Below the pieces are notes generated by a model, which was given only the letters and a program-made list of their open reading frames with translations, was not told where the DNA came from and searched no databases. Positions 35,142-50,455 of a stretch of 64,000 nucleotides of DNA are shown here, in pieces. Positions within the stretch are counted from its first letter, which is position 1; every line of letters begins with the position of its first letter. The DNA is from Climacium dendroides (Eukaryota > Streptophyta > Bryopsida > Hypnales > Climaciaceae), in NCBI GenBank assembly GCA_950106755.1, contig OX467082.1:18972001-19036000 (forward strand), in the 5' to 3' direction. Both the position numbers and the translations under genes were made by a program.

Positions 35142-36068
35142 ACTTGGCATTTGATTCAAGTGTGGTTGAAGATGTTTGTGTAGGTCAATTGCAATTTGTG
35201 TTTTTGAATTTGTCAAATCTAAAGTAGTGTGACGAATACTGGAAGATGGGAAAGATTTCATTTTTCAAAGAAGATGGAAATTTTTAAAAAAGTAATAAAT
35301 GATATGATTCTAAAAATTTAGGCCCAAAAATAAAATCCCAAGTTACAAACAAAATGTGGTTAGTGGAAATCTCATGAAAGTAAGAGCTTTCATTGTTGAA
35401 ATAACATGAAATAACAAATGTATTTAAAAAAATGAAACAAAAATTGTTAAGTTTTTCCCAATTTAAAAGGGACTTCTGTTCTATAAATTAGATCTCTAGA
35501 AGATTAGTTAGGTTCACCACGAGAGACTCTATCTATATAGCATTGGCTCAATTTTAAAGTAAGATAGCTACTTAACTCTACAAGATAGTCCTAGCCAATG
35601 ACTATAACTATAAATCCCAATTTTCAAATTCATATTTGCTTATTTGAGAAATCCTAATATATCAATAATTTTTTAATTGGAAATCTAATATCCAATCATA
35701 GTCTATTAAAAAATAATAAATCATTTTTTAAATATGAAAAATTACTCAAGTTTAAGTCTACCTCATTTATGAATTTTCAAGCCTTTACTTGGGTTTGATT
35801 ATGGTCCATTTGAAGTTTGCAATTTCAATCAAAATTGCTCAATGAAATATGACATAACTATATTGTTAAAAAATTTAAATTACAAATTCATCTAATCAAA
35901 ACTTTCAGTGACTAGGTAACCACTATGAGGCCATTAGGTTGGAAGTCATGATGGCAACCAATTTGTTTAGACTTAGTTTGTAAAGTATGAAGTTCAAGAA
36001 TGGTCATGTGGTGTATGCTTTGGTTTAGAACTTTGTGCAAACAAAGCAAATGTTCAATATCTTGATAC
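35142..36068. other. AT-rich intergenic DNA, no gene seen
   Basis: No supported ORF or array. Confidence 0.4.
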
Positions 36069-36163
36069 TTCAAATGGTATAAGAATGGCTATCAAATTGA
36101 AGTTAGATGTTCAATATCTTGTGATACTTCAAATGGTATAAGAATGGCTATCAAATTGAAGTT
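36069..36163 (+). repeat. Recent 53-57-bp tandem duplication
   Basis: GATACTTCAAATGGTATAAG and the following 21 bases occur twice without a visible difference, at about 36069 and 36123. Confidence 0.9.
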
Positions 36164-37153
36164 GTGAAATTCTTCAAATATTATAATATATACTAGTAAT
36201 GCTCTAATGTGCCTCAAAGCTTGTCTATATGCAAACAATGTATACATACAATGTAAATAAGTAAAAAACTATACAGATAAATGTACAATATCGTCACATG
36301 ATTAATTTTTGTATTACAAGATGATCAAACTAAAATGATATGAATCAACTATGACTCGAATCATGTTATCAAATTACAATCCTTCTTACTTGACAACAAA
36401 GCTACTACAAGTTCATCATAGGTTTAAAAATTCATAACATTCTTCAACTCACTATCCTAGATCCTTTTGTATGCCAAGAACAAGATTTTCATCATAGAAT
36501 CATCAATTTATGCAACACAAGTAGAGTGCATGAAACTTTGAATTCAATGGTCTAAAGGATTAGACCTAATTGTGGCATGTTTCTACAATCTTCCTAAAAA
36601 TTCTTGCCTAAAATGTATAGATTCTATTCACAAGAGATTTGGGTTCACCTGCTTTCAACAATTTGAAAATCCATAGTTTATTCAAAGTCCAAAAAATGCA
36701 CTTTCAGGGAATCCTAACAACCAAGCTGAAACCCTTTTCTGACAATTCAAGGCGCTGCTACCAAATAGAAGTACAAAGGAGTACTCAATCTAAAGTACCA
36801 ATTGAAATAAGCGATCCACACTCTATGTTTAATAATGATTTATTTGGTAACAAGAACCCACGTTTTCAAAATTAAACAGTCTGGAAGGGATTAGTCCCAC
36901 AAATTGCCTCTAAACTCAAAATGGTTCAGAGTACCACACGAGCACAGAGTTGCCAATAGAATCCTGGTATTACTCACAATATATATAATTATATATAAAT
37001 AAATATATTTTGCCACACAAACCAATACAGAAAGCCCAAAGTGGACCAGATATAGAAGTCCAGGTTCTCATGCACAAACAAAGAGACCTGTAACTAGAAC
37101 TATCTTACAACGCAAACCAAACCAAATCTGATACGTGAAAAGATACAACACCC
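36164..37153. other. Intergenic DNA and likely 3' UTR of the minus-strand gene
   Basis: No supported ORF. The part next to 37154 is less AT-rich and is probably the 3' UTR of the gene ending there. An AT-only run (TATATATAATTATATATAAAT) is near 36978. Confidence 0.4.
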
Positions 37154-40100
37154 TCACTGCTCCCCATCTGAACCCTTTCGAGCAACATTCAAAACCGGAC
37201 TTGCTGAGTCTCTAAGAGTCTCATTGTACGTGTTAGCAGTGGATGTTGTTGAGAATGAAGATCGACTGTTGAACAAGAGAGGGACCCGACGAGAGTTGTA
37301 GTTCTCCAAAGCTCGATTGCCTGAGGCTGAGGCTGGGGTTTCTGCACCAAAAAAGCTTTCAGCACGCTGAGTGGGGTGGTTGACAGAAGAGACGACATGA
37401 ACACTCTGCAGAGGCACTAGGAGACGGTCTGAGGACATTTGCATTTGGTATTTAGACACGCCCGTTGGGGCTTTGGACACCATTACTAGTACCATAAAAG
37501 TGATGAGGATAAGGAGGAATACTTGAAATTCGAGCAGCATCAGGATCCGAGGCTTGGACCTCGACACCGAGAACGGAAACCGTTTTGACAGGTTTGACAA
37601 CATGCAAGCCAGCCATATGCGCGGTCAACGTCATGTCGCATTTCCTGATGGGAGATGCAGGATCATAGGAATCGTTGGAATCCAGGTTGAGGTTGAGATC
37701 CGGAGAAGTGTTGAAAGGATTACGAGCACTGGCCAGCTCATGTATGTGATGAGGCCTCTCAACATCAATGCCTGTGTCCTTCATCTCGTGGGAGGAACGA
37801 GAATCCTGCTCTACATCCACGGATCCACTGGTTGTTGAATAACTCGAATGCCTTTCAAACTTGCTTTCGTCTTCTTCCAGATCTTCCTTGCCTAGTGAAC
37901 CGTTAGCACTGTCGACTGAGTTCCTCTGTGAAGACTTCCCAACGCAGGTCTCCACTAACGCTTGAAACTTTTCGTGCGTGTTCACTTCCATTGACTGAAG
38001 GCGAGTTGAAGCCGACCCCAAACGACTCTTATCAGAAAGCACGCGCTGGTCATGCAGCTTGTGTATTGCGTTCAGGACGGCCTCTCTTGCTTGCATAACT
38101 GCAACAGAATTGCAGTCAGGGTGCCCTGCATCAGTTTAACGTGTGGGGGGTTTTGAGGAATGAGATTCCTTTCCGAGAGTGAAGTGAAATGCTCACAATG
38201 CACTTTGGTTCATAAACGTAGCGGATATAAAAGTGAATAGTACATAAATGATACGAAAGGTAGAAGAAAGTGGCACCTGCAGGAAATGGCACCCAACCCA
38301 TATCCAAATCTTCTCGGTATTTAAGGCAATGCACAAACGTTTTCAACGCATCGGCAATTTGAGTTTCATCACCACCACACCAAAGCACACGAAATTTCTC
38401 TGGATGTAACATAGCCATATCGCCAGCTGCTCGTTGACGTACAATCTTCAAAAACACTTGCACTTTCTGCACAACAGCTTCTCGCTCACCTACTGGTCCA
38501 TGGATCAGTGAATTTATATCCCGGAAAACTTCGGCGTGTCCCTCTGAATACGGAGGCAAGTTCGCGAACAAAAAGCATCCTTCGTTAAGAACAGATTGGG
38601 CCGATATTCTGAGCACAGGAGCAGCACTTTCACTGCTGGAGTAGCCTAACATGGTCTCACGCAAAAGTCCCGTTACCGGATCAGACAGAGTATTGTTTTT
38701 ATAGAAACAATATAGGTAGACAATCTTGAACATGCGGACTATCAGAGGACAATGGGGAGGATCACTGACAACCATCTTCCGATTCACCAGTACAGCATGG
38801 GCAATTTTCTTTTGCTCTGCCTCCGAATGCAGCCAAGGTTTAGGTGGAACCCCTCTAATGGAATCGGATTTCAACAGATGGAGCAGAGGGGACCAATGCC
38901 ACACAGTAAATTCCTTATGAGCATGCTCCCTTGCATCGAAATCCTCCAACTTCTCTTTCACGTAGTTCTCTCTGCGTAAATACAGCTCCTTCTGAGCTGC
39001 ATCCATCTGTTCTTTATAACGAAACCATTCTTTCTGATATTGCAGGAACGCTTGTAAGGCCATTTTCTCCAAATGACGAACACATAAATCAGGTCGACCT
39101 CCAACTAACTTGAACCGGCTCATCGTAAGTTTCACTGCTTTCTGTTCCTCTTCTCCAGCATTCTCCTGCAAAGGTGACACACTTAGCAAGACTGACATCA
39201 AACCAGAACTAAAAAGAAAAAACTATCGGGACATTCTACATGTATGGGATCATTAAAATGCAATCTCTAATGACTGATGAGTGTGCATGTACCTCTCTCT
39301 CCATGTACCACGTTCCATACGAGATTCGCAAGCCGGGATCAATTAGCCCCTTGTCGACGAAATCAAAAAAAGTCCGAAGGAAGGAATCATCCTTCACATC
39401 AGGGAAGTCACTTGGTAGCAACTGGAATTGCATCAAGTGCCAAAGACCGGGACATGGCACCACTTCGGGGCACGATACCATGGAGGCATCTTGTTGCATA
39501 TAATGAGCAACTTCGCGCGCCTTGGCTTCTACCTGTTCCCTGGTCAACTGCATCTGCACCTGCATCTCTCCGGGCCCAACAACTGCAGAAGTGCCACCGC
39601 TGCTGGGGTTGTCCACCACTTGCTCGTGGTGTCCATACGAGATCTGCATGACATCAATATCTTTGTGCTTCTTCTTCGCCTCCTGAGACGGAGAAGACGA
39701 GAGCATCCCCCGCACCTTCAGCTTCTGAGGCCGAAGGGGGGTCTGCTCTTCCTGCACAGTCATTTCTATATCCATACAAGGATCCGAGTCCTTCAAAGCC
39801 GCAGCCGATTTCTTCCGCTTCGCCCTCGAGGGCTTCTTCCGGGGATTCATCAGACCGTGTTTGATGAGAATGTCCTCAATTTCACCCCTTTGCCCTTTCC
39901 CAAACACAGGGTAAATCTTGAGCACTGTCTTCGTGCCATCGTTAGTCACGGCAAGACAGCCTTCCAGCCTGTGCAGGTTCAGCTTGTTCTTATCCTTGTA
40001 AACTGTTTTACAATGGATGCAGAAGAACGGTTTTCGCCGAGAGCCATTCAGTTCCTTGGCCCGTGCAAGGTGGTGACATTCGCACGTCAAGGACTCGTAC

Positions 40101-40165
40101 TCATCTGTGTCATACTGTGCGTCATAGACGCGTTTATTCTCCTCCATACGAGTGTATTTCACCAT
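37154..40165 (-). CDS. Unrecognised large protein with a C2HC zinc finger
   Basis: ATG at 40165 in good context (G at +4). Exon 1 is 39293-40165, exon 2 is 38277-39165, exon 3 starts at 38125 (or 38098). Splice sites are GT-AG with matching phases. Exons 1-3 read to TAA at 37452-37454 give 811 residues. A second plausible coding frame continues to TGA near 37154, reachable by a very short intron of about 58-70 bp within 37420-37490, so the C-terminus is open. Features: acidic N-terminus, CEC at 28-30, finger C49-x2-C52-x12-H65-x4-C70, a basic nuclear-signal-like run at 109-119, a charged helical or coiled-coil stretch early in exon 2, and a Ser/Asn/Asp-rich C-terminal third. I do not recognise the family. 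A nuclear, possibly nucleic-acid-binding role is inference only. Divergent to METTL5. Confidence 0.75.
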
Positions 40166-42591
40166 CTTCACTCATTCGTTGTACTTACAGAAGCTGCACA
40201 GACAAACGGGAATAACAACTCTCAAGACTGGCAAAGCTGGGCAATCCGGAATCGGCTAAATAGTAAACCCCAACTCCACAGGAAGTAACGGAGGAGGATA
40301 GCTATCGAGGAAGGACATCACTAACCCTAATTGCCCAATTGGCCGCTTCCATATCTACAGGAGTTGAAGTAAATCATTAGGAAGTTTCAAGGAAAGTAAG
40401 AAATGCACCAATAGAAAGACCCTATATTTTGAACTACAGAAATACGGTTTGAAAGTTAGTACACTCAAACTCTATAATCTTATAAATTTTTCACTACAAC
40501 ATAGTTTGAAAGTGACAAGAGTGCTACAGTCTATGATAGTATGGGGTATTCTAGAATGCCAGTTTAGAGAAGGTCATGATAAAGAGGCATTAGTGCATAA
40601 TGGACTATTAGCTTAAGCACTAAAGGTTCAAGCTCCTTCCCTGAGGAGACTAAGCAGCGTCCTCGTCCTCACCTGGCTGCCCAACTTCACAAAGGGAGAG
40701 AGAGGGCACGCACAGCCCTCCTGAATCCTAGCCGTTAGTAACCGAAGGGTGCAGACGCACACACAACATGTCAGAAGGCCTCCAGGCACAAGCTAGAAGC
40801 TGAACCTCTACGACTTTCACACCGGAGAATCTAAACCCCTTATCCATGATATTCGAAACACATCGTCCACACCATGTTTGGGGAGACCCGCGTTGAGGAG
40901 AAGACGACGCTCTTGGGAGCCCAGCAATCCTTCCTTGTGCAAGCGCAAGTCATGTTGATCTACAACTAACTGGGAAAATTGTTTAAACTATGTGACCACT
41001 ACTCAAGGGAGCAAGCTCAAGACAAAGACTAAGCTCGATTAGGTTGCGCTCTCCACTCCTTGCAATGCCTGCGCAACCACCAGTGCACCATGATATAGCT
41101 GCTTGCAGCTCCTAGGAATCCTAACTGATGCTATTCTTCACAGATGGCTCCATATCGGTCTCAAGCTAATGCATTATCTTCCATCTTTAGTGAAGAGAAA
41201 AAAAGAGTCAGACCTGTACACCAAAGGTCGATATCCCAGTGGCTCTCAATCCGTCGAACTGTGCAACGTCCGACTCAACTACGAAATATTGTCTCCAGCT
41301 TTCCATTGCCTCTGCTTCTTGCACTCGGTTTGGAGCTTCGGATAAGCACCACATATACTGAGCATAGCTTCTGCTACACACCCTCTGGCCACTGCATACT
41401 GCAACAACGTGGGAAGGAGCGTAAGTCTTAATTCCAGATCGTAATGTACAAATACTACAGATGAAGAACCTCACTATTCCACACTGCAACTCACAGACAC
41501 CACCATGTCACTTCAAAATGAAGATTATCCAAAATCCTCATTGACTGCGGCTCTCCGAAGAGCAATGCATGCATGGAAAAAATTTATCATATCCTCCTAT
41601 GACAGACAGATTCCTAAAAATGGCAAAAACCCTCCAGTGGTTGCTTATGGTGATAATACGATTGATTGAAGCTCAACCGAACATGTGACGAATGGCTGCA
41701 ACTGGTTTCGAAAGCCCTTCTATTCCACCATCCCTTTTTAGTTTTCGAAGCCAGCAAGGACATAACTAGTATCGACCGGAGTTCAGAAACCCAAATTCGT
41801 TACGCTCATTGCACTCCACCTACCGAACAAAGAACCAGCAAGAGTCGAAACACCACCCTTTGTTGCGAACCAGTCACCTCGGAAATGTACGAGGAAGCCC
41901 AAATCAGGTCAAAAAGAAAAACTGATTTCCTCAGAAATAAAATAAAAATAATAACAACAACAACAAACACATGCTACCACCCCCAACGAAATCACGGCTG
42001 CTCAACGAGAGAGCAACAGCAGCCATCATCTCGCACACTCATCATTCTCCAGCCCTCAATCTCGTCATCTCCAAGTCCCTCCCTCAAACTCACACTAACA
42101 CCGGCATACACAGACACAGACACACACACACGTCACGCTCGCCATCTGCCCCCAAAACCTGGTTGAGAGGGTGAGCGAAAATGAGCGCACCTTGACCTGG
42201 AGCTCGGAATCGTGACCACAGAGCTGCGGCAACTGCAACACTTGAAGCGAAGTCGCCGTGGAGCTGGTATTGAGGCTGCGTGGAGCTCCTGCTTGCGGTT
42301 CTCCGCCATCAGCTGGTGAGTGTGTGTCATCTTCTCTTTCTACGGGAAGCTTGAGTTCGTTTTGTGACTAAGTGTGTCTGTCTCTGTCGTCTCTCTTGTC
42401 TCTCTCGCGCGCTTGCTCTGCTGCAACGAAACCAACGAAACTCAGCACCGTCGCTGGGGTTCTCCGTCGAGTCCAAAGCCTAGATTCCTCGTGGCATCCT
42501 CCCCGCTCGTTGGGAGCTCGCTGGTAAGCGGCGATCCTTCAGTGACGAAGCTCGCCTTCTCTGGCGGACGGAAAACCGCAGAAAGACTGGG
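40166..42591. other. Divergent intergenic region between the C2HC gene and METTL5
   Basis: 2.4 kb of near-neutral GC, unlike the AT-rich arms. It should hold both promoters and 5' UTRs. CA-rich (ACACAGACACAGACACACAC) and CT-rich runs lie at 42100-42140 and 42370-42410, next to METTL5. AAC/AAT microsatellite runs are near 41940-41965. Short ORFs here are unrecognised. No tRNA or snoRNA could be confirmed. Confidence 0.4.
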
Positions 42592-42783
42592 ATGTGGATG
42601 AGGATTCACCTTCCCGTGTCTCTAGGCAGCGAAACTGATTCTTCATCTATTGCTTTTCATTGCGAGTGCAATGGCCTGGTCGCTCATACCCTGGCATATC
42701 GGGTATACCTCCGGGTATGTCGTGTCCAGAAGTCGGCGCTTGCCGGTGGGGTTTTGGAGGTTTGCGGGTTGTTGGTGGACGAA

Positions 42784-45420
<2,637 letters not shown>

Positions 45421-46739
45421 GGTAACCTGGATTTCAAGAGAAGCAAGAATTTGGAATTTCTCCAATTCACCCTCTCAAAGTCTGATCGGGCTGCCGATAT
45501 TCACTGCCCTGTACTATTGATGAAATTCAAGACTAGTAACTCAGTGTAATGTAAAGCACTGACAACTCAGTTCTTTGTTGTCTGTGTCCCCCCTTGGAGA
45601 TTAAGGCTTTGCTGGGACTATCACTTTTAAACTGTCAATTATTAGTCTCTTGTGCACAATGAATCCGATTGACATCTTGTGCTCAGGGAACCCCATTCTC
45701 ACTTAGTGCATATTGAACCTCATTTGCACTTCAGGCTGATGTCTTGTGGCTTAGCTGCTTGTTTTCAAATCGTTTGGTTGTGATTATATCAAGGAGGCCC
45801 TCCCTCTGCACTTGAAATTGAAGCTGATGACACAGAGCAGGTAGTGCAGGAGAGCAAGGCGCCCTTGAGAATCTGTCCACTCTCAGGTTACGGGGAATTC
45901 CAGCTTATTCATGTAGATCCTCATTCTAGATCAGTTTAATCAATTTTTAGGGGTGATTTTCACCACGACTAGAGGAAGGGACCACTCAAATTTCTAAAGT
46001 TGGTATTGCCCCACGATTATGTTGAAGTTGGGTTTACACAAGGCCCATGCCATACTTTGTGGAGGATAAGTCCACTCCAAGTTGTGCATGGTCACAATTG
46101 ATAATCTTTTCTTATTTTTATAAGCATTTTTTTGTCCCACTGCTTTTAGGAAGGCCAAGTGGAATTACAAGAGACAACCACATTGTAAGCGTCACAATTG
46201 TTGAATTTTTTTAATTAACTAAAGTCCCTTACAAAGTGTTTGCAATGAATGATATTAAAACATAAAAACCTCCTACCAAATATAAAAGAGATGTTTCTTT
46301 TTTGAAAATGTCCTTAATTTGGCTTTACTAAGAGTAGTATTATTTATGTCTTGATTGTATGTAGATAAGAGGTGTTAAAGGTGACACAAGTAGAAGAGTT
46401 AGGAAGATTGTACAATGAGTTGTTGATTAGTTCTAATGGGTGGGTTCATTTTTTTTTTATACTTGAACTTGACTTGTGACCTTGTGAATGACATTGTTAC
46501 CACTTCCAATCTCCTTCATCTTGAGTTCCATCCACTATATAATATGGTTCTTCATTTTTATAACCTTTTGACAAAGTAGCTCCATATCCCTTGTTAGTGT
46601 ATTTTTTCAAGTTTATAGAAAAGGGTTGAATGGATGTTTATGGCGACAATGACGAGCTTAAAAGCCCATATGTTCTAGAAAGCACCACATAAATGATTGA
46701 TCAATGAAAGTAGATTGAGTTTATCAATCACTTGGTTTT
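45421..46739. other. 3' flank of METTL5 and intergenic DNA
   Basis: Probably the METTL5 3' UTR first, then AT-rich DNA from about 46100. No gene seen. Confidence 0.4.
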
Positions 46740-47306
46740 CTTCTATTATTGGATAGTCATCATCATTCTACAACATTTAATTCTTAAACAACAAACTAGT
46801 CATTGTAGAAATCATCTATTTGGGTACTATGTGAATTGTTGGCTTAAAAAATGAGAAAGCACTTATTGGAAGACAAACTATTGTAGAAGACCTCTTTTTG
46901 CACAAAATTTGGGAGATGAATAGTTGCACTTTTGTCCTATATGGAGAAATTTTTTGTCATTCATTGAACAAAAAACATCCTCCACATCATTTATGTGTTA
47001 ACCAATTACAAAATGTCAACCAATTATTTCATAATGCTCTCCAAAGAATCATTGATCACAAACTAAAGCAACATTCTTTAACCTTGAATCAATTAGTTGG
47101 TCATTGTGGAAATCATTTATTTGGATACCATATGAATTGTTAGTTTGAAAAAATCCTAAAGCACTCATTGGAAGTCAAACTACCATACAAGGCCTCCCTA
47201 CCCATGCAAAATTTAAAGATGAATAGTTGCACTTCTATCCTACATGCAAAGATTCTCTATCATTAATCAACCAAAAAAAGGCCATAGCATCATTTATGGG
47301 TTAAGC
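46740..47306 (+). repeat. About 301-bp tandem duplication
   Basis: CATTGTAGAAATCAT.TATTTGG at 46801 returns as CATTGTGGAAATCATTTATTTG at 47102, and similarity continues through GATGAATAGTTGCACTT, CTAT...TGCAAAATTT and CATCATTTATG.GTTAA. The two copies have clearly diverged. The short ORF at 46898-47143 spans the junction and is not counted as a gene. Confidence 0.85.
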
Positions 47307-48301
47307 CATCTTTGAAGAACCCAAAAATATTGCATTTCCTACAACAAGACATGTTTGGTTGACAATTGCATTGTAAGTAGATGACTTTTCAACTCACAAT
47401 ACACAAAACCGATACATTTCCCAGTGTGCAATAATAGCTTTTAGACAAGATCAATACCCTATTAAGAGACCATAGCCCAAAACTATCTCCAAACCCACTG
47501 TCAGCCCTACCATTGCACCGAATTTTATCGTCATCCTAAAGCAACAAAAACCGTATTCAGTTTCAATTTCACTAGACAATCTTGATCTTACAGGGTAGAA
47601 GGGGTCAATATTTGGCCTAAAAATGATGGTTTCATAAATTGAAAGGTGCAACCATGGGGAACATGCACATAGGGATCACTTCCAAAATGTTGAGCCGAGT
47701 AGCATAGGGAATTAAGTTAAGAGAGTTTTCCAAGCGAGCATCCAGAATGTCTTCCTGATTTCCCTTTCTTCGTGTCTAGCTTTCGTGATTATGTAAATAA
47801 GTGGTTTGGAGAGCTCAAAGGATAAGGGAGATAAGCTCAAATTAACTCTCAGAGATGGGTCAGGTGAAGGATCACAAAAGTGAGAAGACCAAAATAAATT
47901 AAAAACACGTAGGATTACAATGCTTGCTACAATGAAATAATGGCAAGAATTAAACCAATAGATCGCGAGAAACATGCGACTGGAACATTCCCAGTAGAAG
48001 AGAGGCATACGCCAATTTGACGCCTAAGCACCTGCTTGCCCACCAGCAGGAAATAGGCGCTTTCGGATCTGAGGATTACGACATCCGAAGCAGTAGGTCA
48101 GATGAGATTTAAGCCCTTACCACTAAATCATAAAATATGCAATTCAACCCACTCTTCCTCATACACGAGCAGTATACTGAGCAGAATATCTTAAAATCAT
48201 TTCAAAAACACCATCAGGGAATTGTCACCAAAAAGACGCAAACAATGAAGTACACAAAATCCAAAGAAAATTCCAAGTCATTGAACAGAGTTTTGACATA
48301 C
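47307..48301. other. Downstream of V-ATPase E; likely intron and last exon, unresolved
   Basis: Should contain the end of the V-ATPase E gene. A minus-strand reading near 47733-47757 gives EIRKTF, like the family's C-terminal PEIRKSLF, but lacks an AG acceptor in the right place. The same spot also repeats 18 bases of exon 5 (see findings). No independent gene was recognised. Confidence 0.35.
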
Positions 48302-48419
48302 CTCAGGCAGCTGCTGCTTGAACACAACTTCCAAGCGAGCATCCAGGGTGTTCTCCAATACAATGCGCCCATCCTTTGTAGCCAACACCACTCCTCCTGT
48401 ACTGTAACCTCAGAAGAAA

Positions 48420-48450
<31 letters not shown>

Positions 48451-50178
48451 CAAAAAACTATGTTAGAAGCTCAAAAATACCGTGATCCTGCCAGAACATG
48501 AGCAGGCAGTAACTACAGACAGACAACACACGCCAGATAGCAACCATCTCAACTCCTTCCATCTTCTATCAAGGAGAGGACTTCATGATGTCCCACAAGC
48601 TCAGTGGACTCGCCTGTAGGGAATTTACATCACGATGTATTGGCAACTACAGCTAAAGATTACACGAATTGTGTTTCATCTGGACAATAAAAGATTGATC
48701 GAGCAAGCCATTAATCAGGTCAGCCGATTATGTAAGAGAGAGCATCAGTACCAGGAAGAGCCGTGATTGGTTGATCCTGGAGGACCGGGAAGAAAATGCT
48801 TGTCGTCCACGAACACGTCAGGGACGTCAGCGCCAAGTTTCTCAGCATACGCCTGCTTCGCTGAATCGATCACTGACTGTACTGTCTCTAAATCTTGCTC
48901 ACGACAACGCAGTTGTGTTGATGGCTCCTTGAGCCTCAACAAACCCTGAACATCCACATAGCACTGGTTTGAGCACAGCATTGAATACCGGTAGGCATCA
49001 CTCAGAAGTGTCAATAACATTGCTCAATAACATTCCCTAAAATTGCATCATGTGGCAGTTCCATCGACCAGTGCAAGTCACAAACCTGAATGATGAGAGC
49101 TTCCAGGAGTTGGGAATAGTCCTGATCGTCATTAGAGCCAACCTTCCGCAGCTGCTTCTCAGCTGCCTCCTTCATCTTGCGAACTAAGTCATCCTGTGCT
49201 TGCAGCAACTTCAAACGTGAAGCATTCAATTGTGTCGAGTATTCACTGCGAGAAGAACAAAAAGAACACGAATAAGATACAAATCATTCTCAGGATTAAG
49301 AAAGTCCACACTGAGCACCTCCTTATTGAGCATTTCATAAACAACTAAATTTCAAAACCCTGAACAGGATATGGAAAGCTATGAATAAGGAGGCAAAATA
49401 CATTTTACGGCGAACCTCGACTTGCTTCTCCTTGCGCTCAAACTCCTGTCGGATTTTCTTCTTCTCAGCTTCTACTATCTGAAGCTTCTCAATGTTGAAC
49501 TCCTGTAATAAGAAACTATCGTCATTCCACAAACTATCGTCAAACTCAACTCACTCCAAATTCATTACTCACACGAACGAGACTCTCGGTGGAATGAATT
49601 AAGGTCACTTAGACGTCACACAGAAGAAGCTTCGCGAAACTCTAACACCTCGCGAAAATGTCCAAATACAAAGTTTCGAGCATTGAAGATTCGCCAAACC
49701 CGTAATTTCAGGATCATAACCAATGCAACCTTTCTAGTAGCACACCTTAAGCCCATACCACGAACGTAACCCTAATTTCTCCTTTGGAACATTCGTAAAG
49801 CTCCCATAGAACATCACATACGATTTAGAGCACCTGAGATTCCAGAAATTCAGCATAACAACATAATGCGACCTTTGTGACAGCAAATCCTAATTCCCAA
49901 CCCCTAAATGAAACCCTACTTTACCGTTACGCCAACCGTTTACATCGATCCAAACCTCGTCAAAAGTAGCGTCGGAAGTAGCGCTTGGTTCGATTCGAGA
50001 TTCAAGTTTGAATTCTCAAGAAAGAAAAGCATTGGATGGTTTGCATTGGCAAGAAAAGGGAGTCAAGAATCGTTACCTCCTCGGCTGAGACGGAGATCTC
50101 GTTGGCCTTCTCCTCGGCTTCCTGGCGAATGAACTGCACCATCTGCTCGACCTGCTTGGAAACCTCTTTGTCGTTCAT
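48302..50178 (-). CDS. VHA-E: V-type proton ATPase subunit E (3' end incomplete)
   Basis: Five minus-strand exons: 50077-50178, 49402-49502, 49086-49245, 48752-48945 and 48302-48401. All have GT-AG sites and consistent phases, together 219 residues. Subunit E forms the peripheral stator stalk with subunit G and ties the catalytic V1 head to the membrane part of the proton pump on vacuole and endomembranes. Visible: MNDKEVSKQVEQMVQFIRQE, the long basic and acidic helix EFNIEKLQIVEAEKKKIR, KIEYSTQLNASR (split codon at the exon 2/3 border), LLRLKEPSTQLRCRE, SSCTGGVVLATKDGRIV, and ENTLDARLEV followed by QQLPE. The family normally ends with about ten more residues (IRKSLFGK-like). That last exon is not resolved; the donor after QLPE is a good GTATGT. 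ATG at 50178 is the family start. Confidence 0.95.
48419..48457. repeat. (AAAAC)n microsatellite in a V-ATPase E intron
   Basis: Five or more copies of AAAAC in a row, 10-20 bases upstream (on the minus strand) of the exon 5 acceptor, giving a T/G-rich tract in the transcript. Confidence 0.95.
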
Positions 50179-50455
50179 TGTGAACTTTCCTTTGCGACCT
50201 GATCAAAGTGTGTGGAACTAAGAGCACGCGTTGTGGATTCGACTGGATCAGTGCACTGCGACACAAGTGCGAAGTTGCGGAACGATCGGTGCTTCGGGAG
50301 TGTGGCCAGGGTCGCTTGCTCTGCACGAGGATCTCCTTCCTGCCTTCGTTTTCGGGGCAGTACCGGAGGTCTGGGGCTCGCTTGGTCTTGCGATCACGCA
50401 CTCAAATGCCACGGTCATAGAGGCGATTCTTGTTCCCAAGGTAGTATGCTCTAAA
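50179..50455 (-). other. 5' flank of V-ATPase E, GC-rich
   Basis: GC-rich sequence directly upstream of the V-ATPase E start, probably 5' UTR and promoter. Overlapping short ORFs in four frames are composition effects. Confidence 0.45.

Noticed and set aside
39428..40288. 286-codon plus-strand ORF, His/Leu-rich
   Set aside because: Antisense shadow of exon 1 of the minus-strand C2HC gene, which has a better start, splice sites and finger motif.
40605..40660. GGTTCAAGCTCC resembling a tRNA T-loop
   Set aside because: No matching stems for the other arms.
47712..48008. Minus-strand ORF ending REIRKTFWMLAWKT as an independent gene
   Set aside because: Only the IRKTF part recalls the V-ATPase E C-terminus; the rest has no protein-like support, so it is discussed as a possible last exon only.
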